Assembly: GCF_027497215.1 (NCBI RefSeq)
Contig: NZ_CP114904.1
Span: forward strand, 4,300,001 to 4,364,000
DNA from: Micromonospora sp. WMMD812
Lineage (GTDB): Bacteria; Actinomycetota; Actinomycetes; Mycobacteriales; Micromonosporaceae
Length of the DNA stretch: 64,000 nt
Direction of reading: 5' to 3'
Every line of letters starts with the position of its first letter. The stretch's first letter is position 1. The translations under genes were made by a program, and so were the position numbers. Below the pieces are notes generated by a model that saw only the letters and a program-made list of their open reading frames with translations, did not search any database and had not been told where the DNA came from. This document shows positions 8,312-18,118 of the stretch, one piece after another.

Positions 8312-9372
8312 GCCGCCACCGTCTCCTTTTGTCCCGCCCGCTTCGCGGCGTACGCCGCGGCGGCCTCGCGTACCCAGGCGCCCTCGTCGTGGGCGCGCCG
8401 GCGGTGCTCCATCCGCTGCCGGTTGCACGGCCCGTCGCCCTTGATCACCCGCATCAGCTCGTCGTAGTCCGGCTGGGTGTAGTCGTACGCCTGACGCTCG
8501 TCGTTCCAGCGCAGGCCCGGGTCCGGGATGGTCAGGCCGAGGATCTCGGCCTGCTGCACACACATGTCGACGAAGCGCTGGCGCAGGTCGTCGTTGGAGA
8601 AGCGCTTGATCTTCCAGGCCATGGACTGCTCGGAGTGCGTCGACTCGCCGTCCGGCGGGCCGAACATCGCCAACGACGGGTACCACCAGCGGTCCACCGC
8701 GTCCTGGGCCATCGCCTTCTGCTCCGGGGTGCCGTGCGACAGCGTGTGCAGGATCTCGTAGCCCTGCCGCTGGTGGAACGACTCCTCCTTGCAGATGCGG
8801 ATCATCGCCCGGGCGTAGGGGCCGTAGGAGCAGCGGCACAGCGGCACCTGGTTGACAATCGCGGCCCCGTCGACCAGCCAGCCGATCGCGCCGACGTCGG
8901 CCCAGGTGAGGGTGGGGTAGTTGAAGATCGAGCTGTACTTCTGCCGACCCTCGATGAGGAGCCGCACCAGCTCGTCCCGGCTGATCCCGAGCGTCTCGGC
9001 GGCGGCGTAGAGGTAGAGCCCGTGCCCGGCCTCGTCCTGGACCTTGGCGAGCAGGATGGCCTTGCGCTTGAGCGAGGGCGCCCGGCTGATCCAGTTGCCC
9101 TCGGGCTGCATGCCGATGATCTCGGAGTGGGCGTGCTGGGCGATCTGCCGGATCAGCGTCCGGCGGTACGCCTCGGGCATCCAGTCGCGCGGCTCGATCT
9201 TCTGGTCGGCCGCCACGACCTCGTCGAAGTACCCCGCCAGGTCCTCCGGGGTGGTCCCGCCGCGCCGCTGCCGGGCCGCCGCCTCGCGCAGCGCGGTCTC
9301 CGCCGCCTCGACCTCGCCGAGCAGGCCGCCGCCGGGCGCGTCGTCCGGGGCGCCGAAGTCGTTGCCATACAT
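8308..9372 (-). CDS. paaA: Phenylacetyl-CoA epoxidase catalytic subunit PaaA
   Basis: This 354-aa diiron subunit converts phenylacetyl-CoA to the ring-1,2-epoxide, which starts aerobic phenylacetate breakdown. Ferritin-like iron-ligand segments are visible ([10 protein letters not shown] and [12 protein letters not shown]). The ATG at 9372 matches the usual MYGNDF opening and is preferred over the GTG two codons upstream, although the Shine-Dalgarno is weak. It is the first gene of paaABCDE. The ring-opening and thioesterase genes (paaG, paaZ, paaI) and a paaR-type regulator are not in the window. Confidence 0.94.
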   Translation of the reverse strand: MYGNDFGAPDDAPGGGLLGEVEAAETALREAAARQRRGGTTPEDLAGYFDEVVAADQKIEPRDWMPEAYRRTLIRQIAQHAHSEIIGMQPEGNWISRAPSLKRKAILLAKVQDEAGHGLYLYAAAETLGISRDELVRLLIEGRQKYSSIFNYPTLTWADVGAIGWLVDGAAIVNQVPLCRCSYGPYARAMIRICKEESFHQRQGYEILHTLSHGTPEQKAMAQDAVDRWWYPSLAMFGPPDGESTHSEQSMAWKIKRFSNDDLRQRFVDMCVQQAEILGLTIPDPGLRWNDERQAYDYTQPDYDELMRVIKGDGPCNRQRMEHRRRAHDEGAWVREAAAAYAAKRAGQKETVAA

Positions 9373-9744
9373 GACCACAAGTGTTACAGCTTGCGACTCA
9401 AGAAACCAGAGGGTGTAACAGGAAACCGAAGATACCTTCTGTCACCGGGCGACCCCTTCGGGTTGCCGGATCCGCCCGGCGGGTTCTATGACTTGGGTCA
9501 CGAACCAAAGATGAATCACCGCAAAAGCCTTGTACTGGCCGCATATCCCGCCTTCATGGCAAGTTGCCAGGTGGCGCAATCTGGCGTATGCCACTTCCGG
9601 ACGTAGACTTTCCCGGTCACACCGATCGGACGACGACGATCGCCGTCACCACCCCGGCCGCCAACCCCCGGCCCGCGGCGATCAGCCGGTTCGTCCTGGC
9701 TACAGCCGGTCCCCCCGGCCCTGACATCTGGAGCTCGCCCACTC
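9373..9744. promoter_or_regulatory. 372-base divergent control region between paaA and the beta-lactamase-fold pair
   Basis: The paaA side holds a perfect 7-bp inverted repeat, TGTTACA (9382-9388) and TGTAACA (9414-9420), with centres 32 bases or three helical turns apart, right upstream of the start codon. A 13-base palindrome TGGCAAGTTGCCA (9557-9569) and a weaker TGGC-GTAT-GCCA (9582-9593) lie mid-region. These are candidate operators. No regulator gene is adjacent, and assignment to a PaaR-type TetR repressor is inference. Confidence 0.45.
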
Positions 9745-10728
9745 ATGCGTTCCCGCGTGACCATGGTGCTCGCCGTCGTGGCGGTCCTCCTCGGTGGCGT
9801 CCTGCTCGTTCCCACCGCGTACGCCCGGCTCGCCGGTGACGGCGCGACCGGGACCGGCGGCAGCGGCGGCGGCAGCGTCGCGGCGCCCGCACCCGCCCCA
9901 CCCCCGCCGCCGACGCTGGCCGCCGGCCCGGTGTCGGTGAGCTTCAACGGCGAGTTCTTCTCCTGGGCCCTCATGGACCGCGCGACCGGGAAGATCTCCG
10001 GGTCGAAGAACCTGGCCTCGACCAGTTCCACCGAGTCGATGATCAAGGCCTGGATCGTGTCGGACTACCTGCGCCAGCTCGGCGACAAGGAGCCGCCGAC
10101 CTCGATGCTGAAGGCGGCCAGCACCGCCATCCGGGACAGCAACGACGACGCCGCCAACGCGGTCTACAAGGCCGCCGGCGGCTCGTACGCCGTTCCGGCG
10201 GGCGGGCAGCCCGGCCCGGTGATCAAGCGCGCGATCAGCATCTGCGGCCTCACCGACACCAAGCGCGGCAACGTGCCGAAGTACGAGGGCTGGTGGAGCT
10301 TCACCCGGATGTCGCCTCGGGACGCGGTCCGGCTCGGTGACTGCATCGCCGACGGCAAGGCGGCCGGCAAGAAGTGGACCAAGTGGGTGCTGGACGAGAT
10401 GAGCAAGGTCCGCGGCACCGTGACACAGCAGCAGGCGAGCTCCGGCGGCGGCAAGTGGGGGATCATCGACGGCCTGCCGCCGGAGATCAAGGCGCAGGGG
10501 CCGGTCAGCATCAAGAACGGCTGGACGCAACTGGGCTACGACGGTAACTGGCACGTGAACTGCCTCGCCGTCACCGGCAAGTGGAGCCTCGCGGTGATGC
10601 TGCGCTACCCGGCCAAGCAGCCACTCTCCTACGGAGCCAAGGTCTGCGCGAGCGTCGCGGCGCAGTTGGTGACCCCGCAGCCCGGCGCGGCGCTGAAGGT
10701 GCCGCAGCAGCCCGTCGGGAAGCTCTGA
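9745..10728 (+). CDS. Secreted beta-lactamase/transpeptidase-fold protein, paralogue 1
   Basis: This 327-aa protein has an N-terminal membrane or signal segment (residues 6-28), a Gly/Pro linker and a serine beta-lactamase superfamily domain. The active-site SxxK is SMIK (98-101), the second motif reads SND (132-134) instead of SDN, and the third is KNG in IKNGW. It is probably an extracytoplasmic enzyme of the beta-lactamase-enzyme family rather than a true antibiotic-destroying class A enzyme, since such paralogues are common in actinobacteria. Its stop overlaps the next start by one base, so the two are co-translated. Confidence 0.75.
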   Translation: MRSRVTMVLAVVAVLLGGVLLVPTAYARLAGDGATGTGGSGGGSVAAPAPAPPPPPTLAAGPVSVSFNGEFFSWALMDRATGKISGSKNLASTSSTESMIKAWIVSDYLRQLGDKEPPTSMLKAASTAIRDSNDDAANAVYKAAGGSYAVPAGGQPGPVIKRAISICGLTDTKRGNVPKYEGWWSFTRMSPRDAVRLGDCIADGKAAGKKWTKWVLDEMSKVRGTVTQQQASSGGGKWGIIDGLPPEIKAQGPVSIKNGWTQLGYDGNWHVNCLAVTGKWSLAVMLRYPAKQPLSYGAKVCASVAAQLVTPQPGAALKVPQQPVGKL

Positions 10729-11669
10729 TGGCTGGCGACCGCCGCCGCGGCGACGTTTCCCCGCTGCGGCTGATCGCCATCGCGGTGATCCTCATCGGAC
10801 TGGTGCTCGTGTCGTTGCGACTCCTCCCCGGCTCGCCGTTCCAGGCCGACGCCGTGGCCCGCTGGGGCGATGCCTCGACCTCGGACGACCGCCCCACCAG
10901 CACGCCCGGCGACCGCGCCGCCCGCCCGTCGGCGCAGCCGAGCCCCAGCCCATCGCTGGAGCCGCTGCCGTTCGTCGCCAAGGACCTCGACGGCCTGGAC
11001 CTCGAGGGCTGGTACAGCTGGAGCGTGCTGGACCGCCGGACCGGGAAGATCATCGGCTCGGACAACATGGGCGAGACCAGCACCACCGCGTCGCTGATCA
11101 AGTCCTGGATCGTCGCCGACTACCTGCGTCGGGCCGCCGAGAACGACCAGACGCCCAGCGACGCCAAGCTCGCCGACGCGACCCAGATCATCCGGGACAG
11201 CGACAACACCCGCGCCGAGCAGTTCTACAACTCCGTCGGCCGGTCGGCGTCGATCAAGCGACTGATCTCGATGTGCGGGCTCACCGACAGCAGCGTGGCG
11301 CCCGACGGCGGCTGGAGCCGGACGGCTCTGTCGCCGCGGGACACCGCCCGGCTGGGCAACTGCATCGCCACCGGCAAGGCGGCCGGGCCGGAGTGGACGA
11401 AGTGGCTGCTCAACGAGATGCGGCTGGTCCGCGGCACCGGTGACTTCGGCATCCGCAAGGCGTTCCCGGCGGCCGAACAGAAGAAGATCGCCATCAAGAA
11501 CGGCTGGATCGACCGGACCAGGGAGCAGGAGATGCACATCAACTGCCTGGCCATCGGCGACACCTGGACGATGGGCGTGATGGTCCGCTACCCGATCGAC
11601 ATGGGCTACGAGTACGGCATGAAGAACTGCCAGAAGATCACCGAGGCCCTGCTGAAGCCCGGCGTCTGA
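10728..11669 (+). CDS. Secreted beta-lactamase/transpeptidase-fold protein, paralogue 2
   Basis: This 313-aa paralogue of the preceding gene starts at an ATG overlapping its TGA. A membrane segment at residues 14-33 and a Ser/Pro linker precede the domain. Motifs are complete: SLIK (122-125), SDN (158-160) and KNG. The regions ISMCGLTD, MSPRD/LSPRD and CIA.GKAAG are shared with paralogue 1, so this is a tandem duplication. The substrate is unknown; a role in peptidoglycan is inferred from fold and export. Unlike paralogue 1 its SDN motif is canonical, so it is the better candidate for catalysis. Confidence 0.75.
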   Translation: MAGDRRRGDVSPLRLIAIAVILIGLVLVSLRLLPGSPFQADAVARWGDASTSDDRPTSTPGDRAARPSAQPSPSPSLEPLPFVAKDLDGLDLEGWYSWSVLDRRTGKIIGSDNMGETSTTASLIKSWIVADYLRRAAENDQTPSDAKLADATQIIRDSDNTRAEQFYNSVGRSASIKRLISMCGLTDSSVAPDGGWSRTALSPRDTARLGNCIATGKAAGPEWTKWLLNEMRLVRGTGDFGIRKAFPAAEQKKIAIKNGWIDRTREQEMHINCLAIGDTWTMGVMVRYPIDMGYEYGMKNCQKITEALLKPGV

Positions 11670-11696
11670 TCCCGGGCCGGCCCGACGGGTCGTACC

Positions 11697-11725
11697 GCCT
11701 CGCGCGGCCGCCGGCCGCGCGAGGC
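11697..11725. terminator. Bidirectional hairpin terminator
   Basis: A 14-bp perfect inverted repeat (GCCTCGCGCGGCCG at 11697-11710 with 11712-11725) sits between convergent genes, 28 bases after the plus-strand stop and 13 bases after the mqnA stop. Confidence 0.75.
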
Positions 11726-11737
11726 CCGGCCGGCGGG

Positions 11738-12622
<885 letters not shown>

Positions 12623-13993
12623 TCAGCGGCCCGGTGCCGGAGTGGCCAACCCCGCATCCGGCGCGCAGACAACTCCCGGCTCCGGGTGTGCCGGCTCCGC
12701 CTGCTCGGCCGCCCGGTCGTGGCCGGCCCCCACCGCCCCGTCCGGCCGCTCCGCGCGGTCGTGCCGTTCCGTCCGCGCCACCCGGCCGAGGGGTACCGCG
12801 AGGGCGACGACCGCGACCAGCCCGGCGACCCCGGCGGCGGCGACCAGCGGCCGGGGATCGGCCAGCTCCAGCAGGAGGCCTCCGGCCAGGTAGCCGACCA
12901 TCGCGGCGCCCTGGACCGCGCCGCCGTAGACCGCGAAGGCCCGGCCGCGGGCCGTCTCGGGCACCCGCCGGGCCACCAGCACGGTGCCGAAGACGTTGTT
13001 GCCGCCGTTGAAGATTCCCCCGACGAGCCAGATCGGCACCAGCAGCGGCGCCGACGGCACGGCCGCCGACACCAGCACCATCAGGCAGCAGCCGCCGAGC
13101 AGTGCGAGGCCGGCCTGGGCCAGGGTGGCGTCCCGACGGATCCGCCCGACCGCCCGCGCGAAGATCCACCCACCGGCCAGGATGCCCAGCGTCCAGGAGC
13201 CGGTGACCAGCCCGTACATCGTGGTGCTGCTGTGCAGCGTCTCGCGGATGAAGAAGACCTCCACCACGTTGATCGCCCCGACCGCGCCGACCACCCCGGC
13301 CACGCTGACCACCGTGGTGAGCAGCAGCGGGTCGCGGCGCAGGCGCCAGCCGGGCGACGTGACCGGACCGTCGGCCGCCACCGGCCGCACCGCCCGGCGG
13401 CCACCCCGCCGGGTCCGGATCAGCAGACCCGCCGCCACCAACGCGAGGTAGCTGACCGCGTCGAGGAGCAGCGGCACCCGGGCGCCGAAGCCGCCCACCA
13501 GCAGCCCGGCCAGCGCCGGGCCGGCGAGCGCGCCGAGCGTGCCGGCCGACTGGTGCAGCGCGCTGGCCCGGGGCAGGTCGGCGGGGCGCACCATCGCCGG
13601 GACCAGCGCGGCGAGCACCGGCTGGGTCACCGCCAGGCCGACGGCGAGCAGGCCGACCAGGACGATCACCAGCGGCAGGCTGTCGGCGAACGCGAGCGCG
13701 CCGCAGATGCCGGCCTGGGCCAGGCCCGCGACCACCAGCAGCGTCCGGCTGTCGACCCGGTCGGCGAGCCGCCCGGTCAGCGGGGCCAGCACCACGAGCG
13801 GGAGGGTCGCGGCCAGCAGCAGGCCGGACACCGCCAGCCCACCGGCGCCGGCGCTCTGCAGCGCGAGGGTCAGCGCGCTCGCGGCGAGGAAGTCACCGCA
13901 GCTGGACAGGCCTCGGGCGGCGGTGACCAGCCAGACATCCGACCAGCGCGACGAAGCAGGCGTGAAGGACATATTTCGAAAATAATCCTTCAC
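12623..13993 (-). CDS. MFS transporter, probable drug exporter
   Basis: This 456-aa protein has about 12 hydrophobic segments with the MFS loop motif GRLADRVDSR between helices 2 and 3 and a soluble tail of about 55 residues. It follows an ArsR-type regulator by 18 bases and should be co-transcribed and controlled by it. The start is uncertain: GTG 13993 is annotated, but ATG 13972 (opening MSFTPASSRW) is possible with GAAGGA upstream. Substrate cannot be inferred from sequence; the family contains enterobactin and macrolide exporters. Confidence 0.8.
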   Translation of the reverse strand: MKDYFRNMSFTPASSRWSDVWLVTAARGLSSCGDFLAASALTLALQSAGAGGLAVSGLLLAATLPLVVLAPLTGRLADRVDSRTLLVVAGLAQAGICGALAFADSLPLVIVLVGLLAVGLAVTQPVLAALVPAMVRPADLPRASALHQSAGTLGALAGPALAGLLVGGFGARVPLLLDAVSYLALVAAGLLIRTRRGGRRAVRPVAADGPVTSPGWRLRRDPLLLTTVVSVAGVVGAVGAINVVEVFFIRETLHSSTTMYGLVTGSWTLGILAGGWIFARAVGRIRRDATLAQAGLALLGGCCLMVLVSAAVPSAPLLVPIWLVGGIFNGGNNVFGTVLVARRVPETARGRAFAVYGGAVQGAAMVGYLAGGLLLELADPRPLVAAAGVAGLVAVVALAVPLGRVARTERHDRAERPDGAVGAGHDRAAEQAEPAHPEPGVVCAPDAGLATPAPGR

Positions 13994-14011
13994 ACTCGCC
14001 TGGGCAACCCC

Positions 14012-14593
14012 TCAGTCCAGCGGCAGCGCCTTGTAGTGGACGGAGACCGTGCGCACGCCGGGCGGCGGGTCCGTCCGCACCCGCTTGCGGTACGGCTCCA
14101 TCAGCTGGAACACCGCCTCGTTCAGCTCGGCCAGCTCGTCCGGCGTGAGCAGCAGCTGGATGTCGGCGAGCCGGGCGGCGTCGTACCACTCGGCCGGCTC
14201 GTCCGGAGCGCGCCGCAACCAGTCCCGGCTGCGCTCCAGGTCGCGGGCGAGCCAGGCCTCCACCAGCGCCCGCTCCGCCGCGCGGGTCTCCGGCTCCACT
14301 CCACGGCCGGCGTCGACAGTCCAGCTCGCACTGACCGTCCGCCAGACCCGCTCCCGCGCGTCGCCGCGACTCGGCGCCGGCTCGATCAGCCCGGCCTTGG
14401 CCAGCTCGCGCAGGTGGTAACTCGTGGCGCTCGGCGACTGCCCGACGATCTCGGCGCACTCGGTGGCCGTCGCCCCGTCCGGAAGCGAGCTGAGATATTC
14501 CGTGATCGCGAGTCGGACCGGGTGCGCCAGCGCCCGCATCACCTGCGGATCACTGATCGTCACCCGAGCACGCTCGGCACGCGGCTCGGTCAT
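14012..14593 (-). CDS. ArsR-family winged-helix regulator
   Basis: This 193-aa protein has an N-terminal winged-helix domain (residues 12-75) with the ArsR-type RALAHPVRLAITEYL helix and recognition helix SATSYHLRELAKAGLI. A C-terminal region of about 110 residues has an amphipathic helical character. No metal-binding Cys cluster is visible, so a small-molecule or redox-independent ligand is likely. It stands just upstream of an MFS exporter in the same direction, the usual arrangement of a local repressor and its target. Confidence 0.82.
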   Translation of the reverse strand: MTEPRAERARVTISDPQVMRALAHPVRLAITEYLSSLPDGATATECAEIVGQSPSATSYHLRELAKAGLIEPAPSRGDARERVWRTVSASWTVDAGRGVEPETRAAERALVEAWLARDLERSRDWLRRAPDEPAEWYDAARLADIQLLLTPDELAELNEAVFQLMEPYRKRVRTDPPPGVRTVSVHYKALPLD

Positions 14594-14654
14594 CCCCCCA
14601 TGATCCCGGCCCGTCCCGGCGCCGCGCCATCGCCCCGCGTTGCCGAGGCGACGG

Positions 14655-15017
14655 TCATCGGTCCTCCCGGGCGTCGGTGGTCTCGACCCGCGCGATGAGC
14701 AGCTTCAGCCGCTCGATCTCCTCGGCGAGTGCGGCGCTGCCGGCCGCGGTGAGGGTGATCCAGGTCCGGCCGCGCTTGCCGGCATAGCCCTTCTCGACCT
14801 CGATCAGCCCGGCCGCCTCCAGGACGCTCAGGTGCTTGGAGAGGTTCCCGGCGGTCAGGTCCAGCTGGGTGCGCAGGTAGCCGAACTCCGCCCGGCGCGC
14901 CTCGTGCGCGATGGTGAGGATGCCCAGCCGGACCCGCTGGTGCACCACCTCGTCCAGCCCGGTGACCGGGTGGTCGGACGGCGCGGGCGGGTCCGGGGTC
15001 CCGTTCTCGTCGGTCAC
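14655..15017 (-). CDS. MarR/HTH_34-like winged-helix regulator, operon A
   Basis: This 120-aa protein carries a winged helix with the segment LDLTAGNLSKHLSVLEAAGLI and a wing containing GKRGRTWITLT, typical of the small PF13601-like regulators. The GTG start overlaps the stop of the membrane protein gene upstream (GTGA). A close paralogue at 18754 (GMTAGNLSVHLRKLEDA) sits in an equivalent position after another membrane protein. Autoregulation through the inverted repeat at 15699-15727 is inferred. Confidence 0.85.
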   Translation of the reverse strand: MTDENGTPDPPAPSDHPVTGLDEVVHQRVRLGILTIAHEARRAEFGYLRTQLDLTAGNLSKHLSVLEAAGLIEVEKGYAGKRGRTWITLTAAGSAALAEEIERLKLLIARVETTDAREDR

Positions 15018-15697
15018 CGGCGCCGCCGATCGGCCAGCGCGAAGCCGATCGCGCCCGACAGCAGCACGGCGCCGTTGACGGCCTGCTGCGGCAGGAACTC
15101 GGTCCGGCCTCCCCAGTGGGCACCCCAGCCGAAGTCGATCGGCACCAGCACCACCGCCAGATACCCGAGGGTGAACACCAGCAGCCCGAGGTTGCGCTCC
15201 AGCCGGGCCAGCACCAGCAGCGCCACCCCGATCGTGCCCCATGGCGCGATCAGCCGGTCCAGCACGAGCACCCAGTACGGGAACGGGTCCTGAGGGGGGT
15301 GGCTCGGGAAGTACAGCCGCGCCGCCACCCAGGCGACGGTGAACAGGACGGTCAGCGCGACCCCGGTGACCGCGTACGGCAGCACCCGGGCGCCCAGCCC
15401 CCGCGCTCGGGCCACCCGCACGTAGCAGACAGCGATCGCCGCGTACGCCAGCAGCAGCGCCGGCGGCCAGTAGTACAGCACGCCTTGACGCGAGAACTGG
15501 CACACGGTGCCGTCGCCCACGCAGTTGAGGACGAGGAAATACCAGTCGAACGGGATCCCCACGAACGTCGCCGCGGCCAGCACCAGCAGCGCGAACCAGG
15601 TCACCCGCTGGTCGACCCGCACCCGGCGGGCGAGGGAGCGCACGTCGGACAGCAGCCGGCGGGGATCGCCGCCGGTGGGTACCGAATCAGTGGTCAT
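15014..15697 (-). CDS. Membrane protein of the HTH operon A
   Basis: This 227-aa protein has about six hydrophobic segments after a charged N-terminal stretch of about 35 residues. The ATG at 15697 is preferred because an inverted-repeat operator ends two bases before it; longer frames would read through the operator. No ribosome site is visible, so a leaderless or nearly leaderless message is possible. It is translationally coupled to the small HTH regulator. Function is unknown; it may be the sensor or target of that regulator. Confidence 0.7.
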   Translation of the reverse strand: MTTDSVPTGGDPRRLLSDVRSLARRVRVDQRVTWFALLVLAAATFVGIPFDWYFLVLNCVGDGTVCQFSRQGVLYYWPPALLLAYAAIAVCYVRVARARGLGARVLPYAVTGVALTVLFTVAWVAARLYFPSHPPQDPFPYWVLVLDRLIAPWGTIGVALLVLARLERNLGLLVFTLGYLAVVLVPIDFGWGAHWGGRTEFLPQQAVNGAVLLSGAIGFALADRRRR

Positions 15698-15698
15698 G

Positions 15699-15727
15699 CC
15701 AATAGGTTTCCACAGCAAACCTATTGG
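15699..15727. promoter_or_regulatory. 11-bp inverted-repeat operator with 7-base spacer, operon A
   Basis: CCAATAGGTTT (15699-15709) and AAACCTATTGG (15717-15727) are perfectly complementary across CCACAGC. The repeat ends at the base before the start codon of the membrane protein gene and overlaps a TAGGTT -10-like hexamer on the minus strand. It is a strong candidate operator for the coupled HTH regulator. A 5-bp TTT-N7-AAA type repeat in the paralogous operon has the same spacer length. Confidence 0.65.
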
Positions 15728-15910
15728 CGCTAGTACGACAGCGAAACTGGTGCGACGGTGGAATTCGGTTGCCGGCCTGCCGACCGGGAGTAAGCTGCTC
15801 GTTTCCCGCCCGACGGCCGAGGTGTGTAGCACCGCAGCGGACGTCCCCGCGCCGACCCACGAGTCGGAAACGCGAGCGGCAGCGTTTTTCCCGCTTCAAG
15901 GAGTAGGTGG

Positions 15911-18064
15911 ATGACCCTGCACGCCCAAGAACAGTCCCTCGACCTGGAGCTCGCCGCCGAGCGGGCGCACCTGGACGCCTCCCGCGCCGCCCTCGGCCGG
16001 ATGCGGGAGCGCGCCGAGGCGCTCTTCGCCACCGGCGACAAGGTCGCCGGTGACGCCTACACCGCCGAGCAGTTGGGCCGCCACATGGCGCGGCGGGTCA
16101 AGGAGCTGGCCGACGACTCGACCACCCCGCTCTTCTTTGGCCGCCTCGACTTCGGCACGGTCCCCGGTGGCGCCCTCGACGCTCCGGACCAGCCCGACGC
16201 CCCGGACGCGCCGGACGCCGCCGATCACGCCGGACGGCGCTACCACATCGGCCGCCGGCACGTCACCGACGAGCGTGGCGAGCCGATGGTGCTGGACTGG
16301 CGGGCCCCCGTCTCCCGGTCGTTCTACCGGGCCAGCGCCCGCGACCCGCAGGGCGTCGCCACCCGGCGCCGGTTCGGGTTCAGCACGGGAGCGCTGACCA
16401 GCTTCGAGGACGAGCACCTCGACCGGGGCGAGGAGCTGGGCACCGCCAGCCGGATCCTGACCGCCGAGATCGAGCGGCCGCGTGTCGGGCCGATGCGGGA
16501 CATCGTCGCGACGATCCAGCCAGAGCAGGACGAGCTGGTCCGGGCCGATCTGGCGACCTCGATCTGCGTGCAGGGAGCGCCGGGCACCGGGAAGACCGCA
16601 GTCGGGTTGCACCGGGCCGCGTACCTGCTCTATCTGCACCGGGAGCGGCTGCGCCGGGCCGGCGTGCTGATCGTCGGGCCGAACCGGGCGTTCCTGTCGT
16701 ACATCGCGGCGGTGCTGCCGGCGCTCGGCGAGGTGGAGGTCGAGCAGGCGACGGTGGAGGACCTGCTCGGCCGGGTGCCGGTCCGGGCCATCGACGACCC
16801 CGCCACCGCCACCCTGAAGCACGACGCCCGCATGGCCGAGATCCTGCGTCGCGCGATCGAGGCGCACATCGGCGAGCCGACCGAGCCGATCGTGGTCTCC
16901 GACGGCTCGTTCCGCTGGCGGATCGGGCTGGAGCCGCTGCACCGGGTGGTCGCGGAGACCCAGCGGGAGGGTCTGCCGTACGGCGTGGGCCGGGAGCGGG
17001 TCCGCGCCCGGGTGGTCAGCCTGCTGCAACGGCAGGCCGAGGCGCGCCGGGCCGAGTCGCCCAGCGACGCCTGGCTGCGCCGGATGGGGAAGTGTCGTCC
17101 GGTGACCGACTTCCTCGACGCGGTCTGGCCGGCGCTCACTCCGGAAGGGCTGGTGCACACCCTGCTCGGCGACCCGACAGCGCTCGCCGCGGCGGCGGAC
17201 GGCCTGCTCACCGAGGCCGAGCAGGCGCTGCTCCAGGGCCGGGTGTCCGACGGCGGCCACGGCAGCGCCGCGACCGGCACGAAGCTCGGCCGCACTCCGA
17301 AGGCCACGAAGTGGAGCGCCGCCGACGCCGTGCTGATCGACGAGGCGTCCGGGCTGATCGAGCGGCCGGCCGGGTTCGGTCACGTGGTGGTCGACGAGGC
17401 GCAGGACCTTTCGCCGATGCAGTGCCGGGCCATCGCGCGGCGCAGCGAGCACGGGTCGATCACGCTCCTAGGCGACCTCGCGCAGGGCACCGCGCCGTGG
17501 GCCGCGACCGACTGGCGGCAGTCCCTGAGCCACCTGGGCAAGCCGGACGCGGCGGTGGTCCCGCTGACCGTGGGCTTCCGGGTGCCGGCCGCGGTCGTCG
17601 CGTTCGCCAACCGGCTGCTGCCGGCGCTGGCGGTCGACGTGCCCCCGGCCGAGTCGCTGCGCCGCGACGGCGGCCTGGACATCCGTACGGTGACCGACCT
17701 GACCGGGGCCGCGGTGGCCGAGGTGCGCGCGGCGCTCGCGCACGACGGCTCGGTCGGCGTGATCGCCGCGGACGACGCGGTGGACGGGTTGCGCGCCGCG
17801 CTCGACGCCGCCGGGGTGTCCACCGCGACCGCCGACGACGTGGCCACCGCGGCGCGCGTCACGGTGGTGCCCGCGACGCTGGTCAAGGGCCTGGAGTACG
17901 ACCACGTCGTGGTGGTCGAGCCGGCCGCGATCGTGGCCGCCGAGCCGCGCGGCCTGCACCGGCTCTACGTGGTGCTCACCAGGGCGGTCTCTCGGCTCGC
18001 GGTGCTGCACGCCGCCCCGCTGCCCGCGCCGCTGCTGACCGGGGCGGTGCGCGGAGAGGGCTGA
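15911..18064 (+). CDS. helD: HelD/HelR-like RNA polymerase recycling ATPase
   Basis: This 717-aa superfamily 1 ATPase resembles HelD, which pries stalled RNA polymerase from DNA; related HelR confers rifampicin tolerance. An N-terminal coiled-coil arm (residues 1-80) is followed by Walker A GAPGTGKT (222-229), Walker B/motif II DEAQD (495-499), GDLAQGTAPW, and a C-terminal helicase lobe with LVKGLEYDHVVVVEP and YVVLTRA. Start is ATG behind AAGGAG. A UvrD/Rep helicase is less likely given the arm and the missing 2B domain. No rifampicin-associated element was recognised upstream. Confidence 0.87.
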   Translation: MTLHAQEQSLDLELAAERAHLDASRAALGRMRERAEALFATGDKVAGDAYTAEQLGRHMARRVKELADDSTTPLFFGRLDFGTVPGGALDAPDQPDAPDAPDAADHAGRRYHIGRRHVTDERGEPMVLDWRAPVSRSFYRASARDPQGVATRRRFGFSTGALTSFEDEHLDRGEELGTASRILTAEIERPRVGPMRDIVATIQPEQDELVRADLATSICVQGAPGTGKTAVGLHRAAYLLYLHRERLRRAGVLIVGPNRAFLSYIAAVLPALGEVEVEQATVEDLLGRVPVRAIDDPATATLKHDARMAEILRRAIEAHIGEPTEPIVVSDGSFRWRIGLEPLHRVVAETQREGLPYGVGRERVRARVVSLLQRQAEARRAESPSDAWLRRMGKCRPVTDFLDAVWPALTPEGLVHTLLGDPTALAAAADGLLTEAEQALLQGRVSDGGHGSAATGTKLGRTPKATKWSAADAVLIDEASGLIERPAGFGHVVVDEAQDLSPMQCRAIARRSEHGSITLLGDLAQGTAPWAATDWRQSLSHLGKPDAAVVPLTVGFRVPAAVVAFANRLLPALAVDVPPAESLRRDGGLDIRTVTDLTGAAVAEVRAALAHDGSVGVIAADDAVDGLRAALDAAGVSTATADDVATAARVTVVPATLVKGLEYDHVVVVEPAAIVAAEPRGLHRLYVVLTRAVSRLAVLHAAPLPAPLLTGAVRGEG

Positions 18065-18094
18065 GGCGCTCGCCGTCGCTGTCCGGCGGCCTTG

Positions 18095-18111
18095 ACTTTG
18101 TGGTTTAAAGT
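18095..18111. promoter_or_regulatory. Inverted-repeat operator with 7-base spacer, operon B
   Basis: ACTTT (18095-18099) and AAAGT (18107-18111) flank a 7-base spacer just upstream of the GTG start of the membrane protein gene. The layout parallels the longer repeat at 15699-15727. A TTGACT hexamer (18092-18097) overlaps it and could be part of the promoter, but no well-spaced -10 follows. Confidence 0.4.
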
Positions 18112-18118
18112 AGTTTAC

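Noticed and set aside
9745..11669. Antibiotic-resistance class A beta-lactamases
   Set aside because: The motifs support the fold, but the tandem paralogues have altered motifs and linkers; resistance activity cannot be claimed.
15728..15910. Rifampicin-associated element upstream of the HelD-like gene
   Set aside because: No matching long inverted repeat was recognised between the operator and the ATG.
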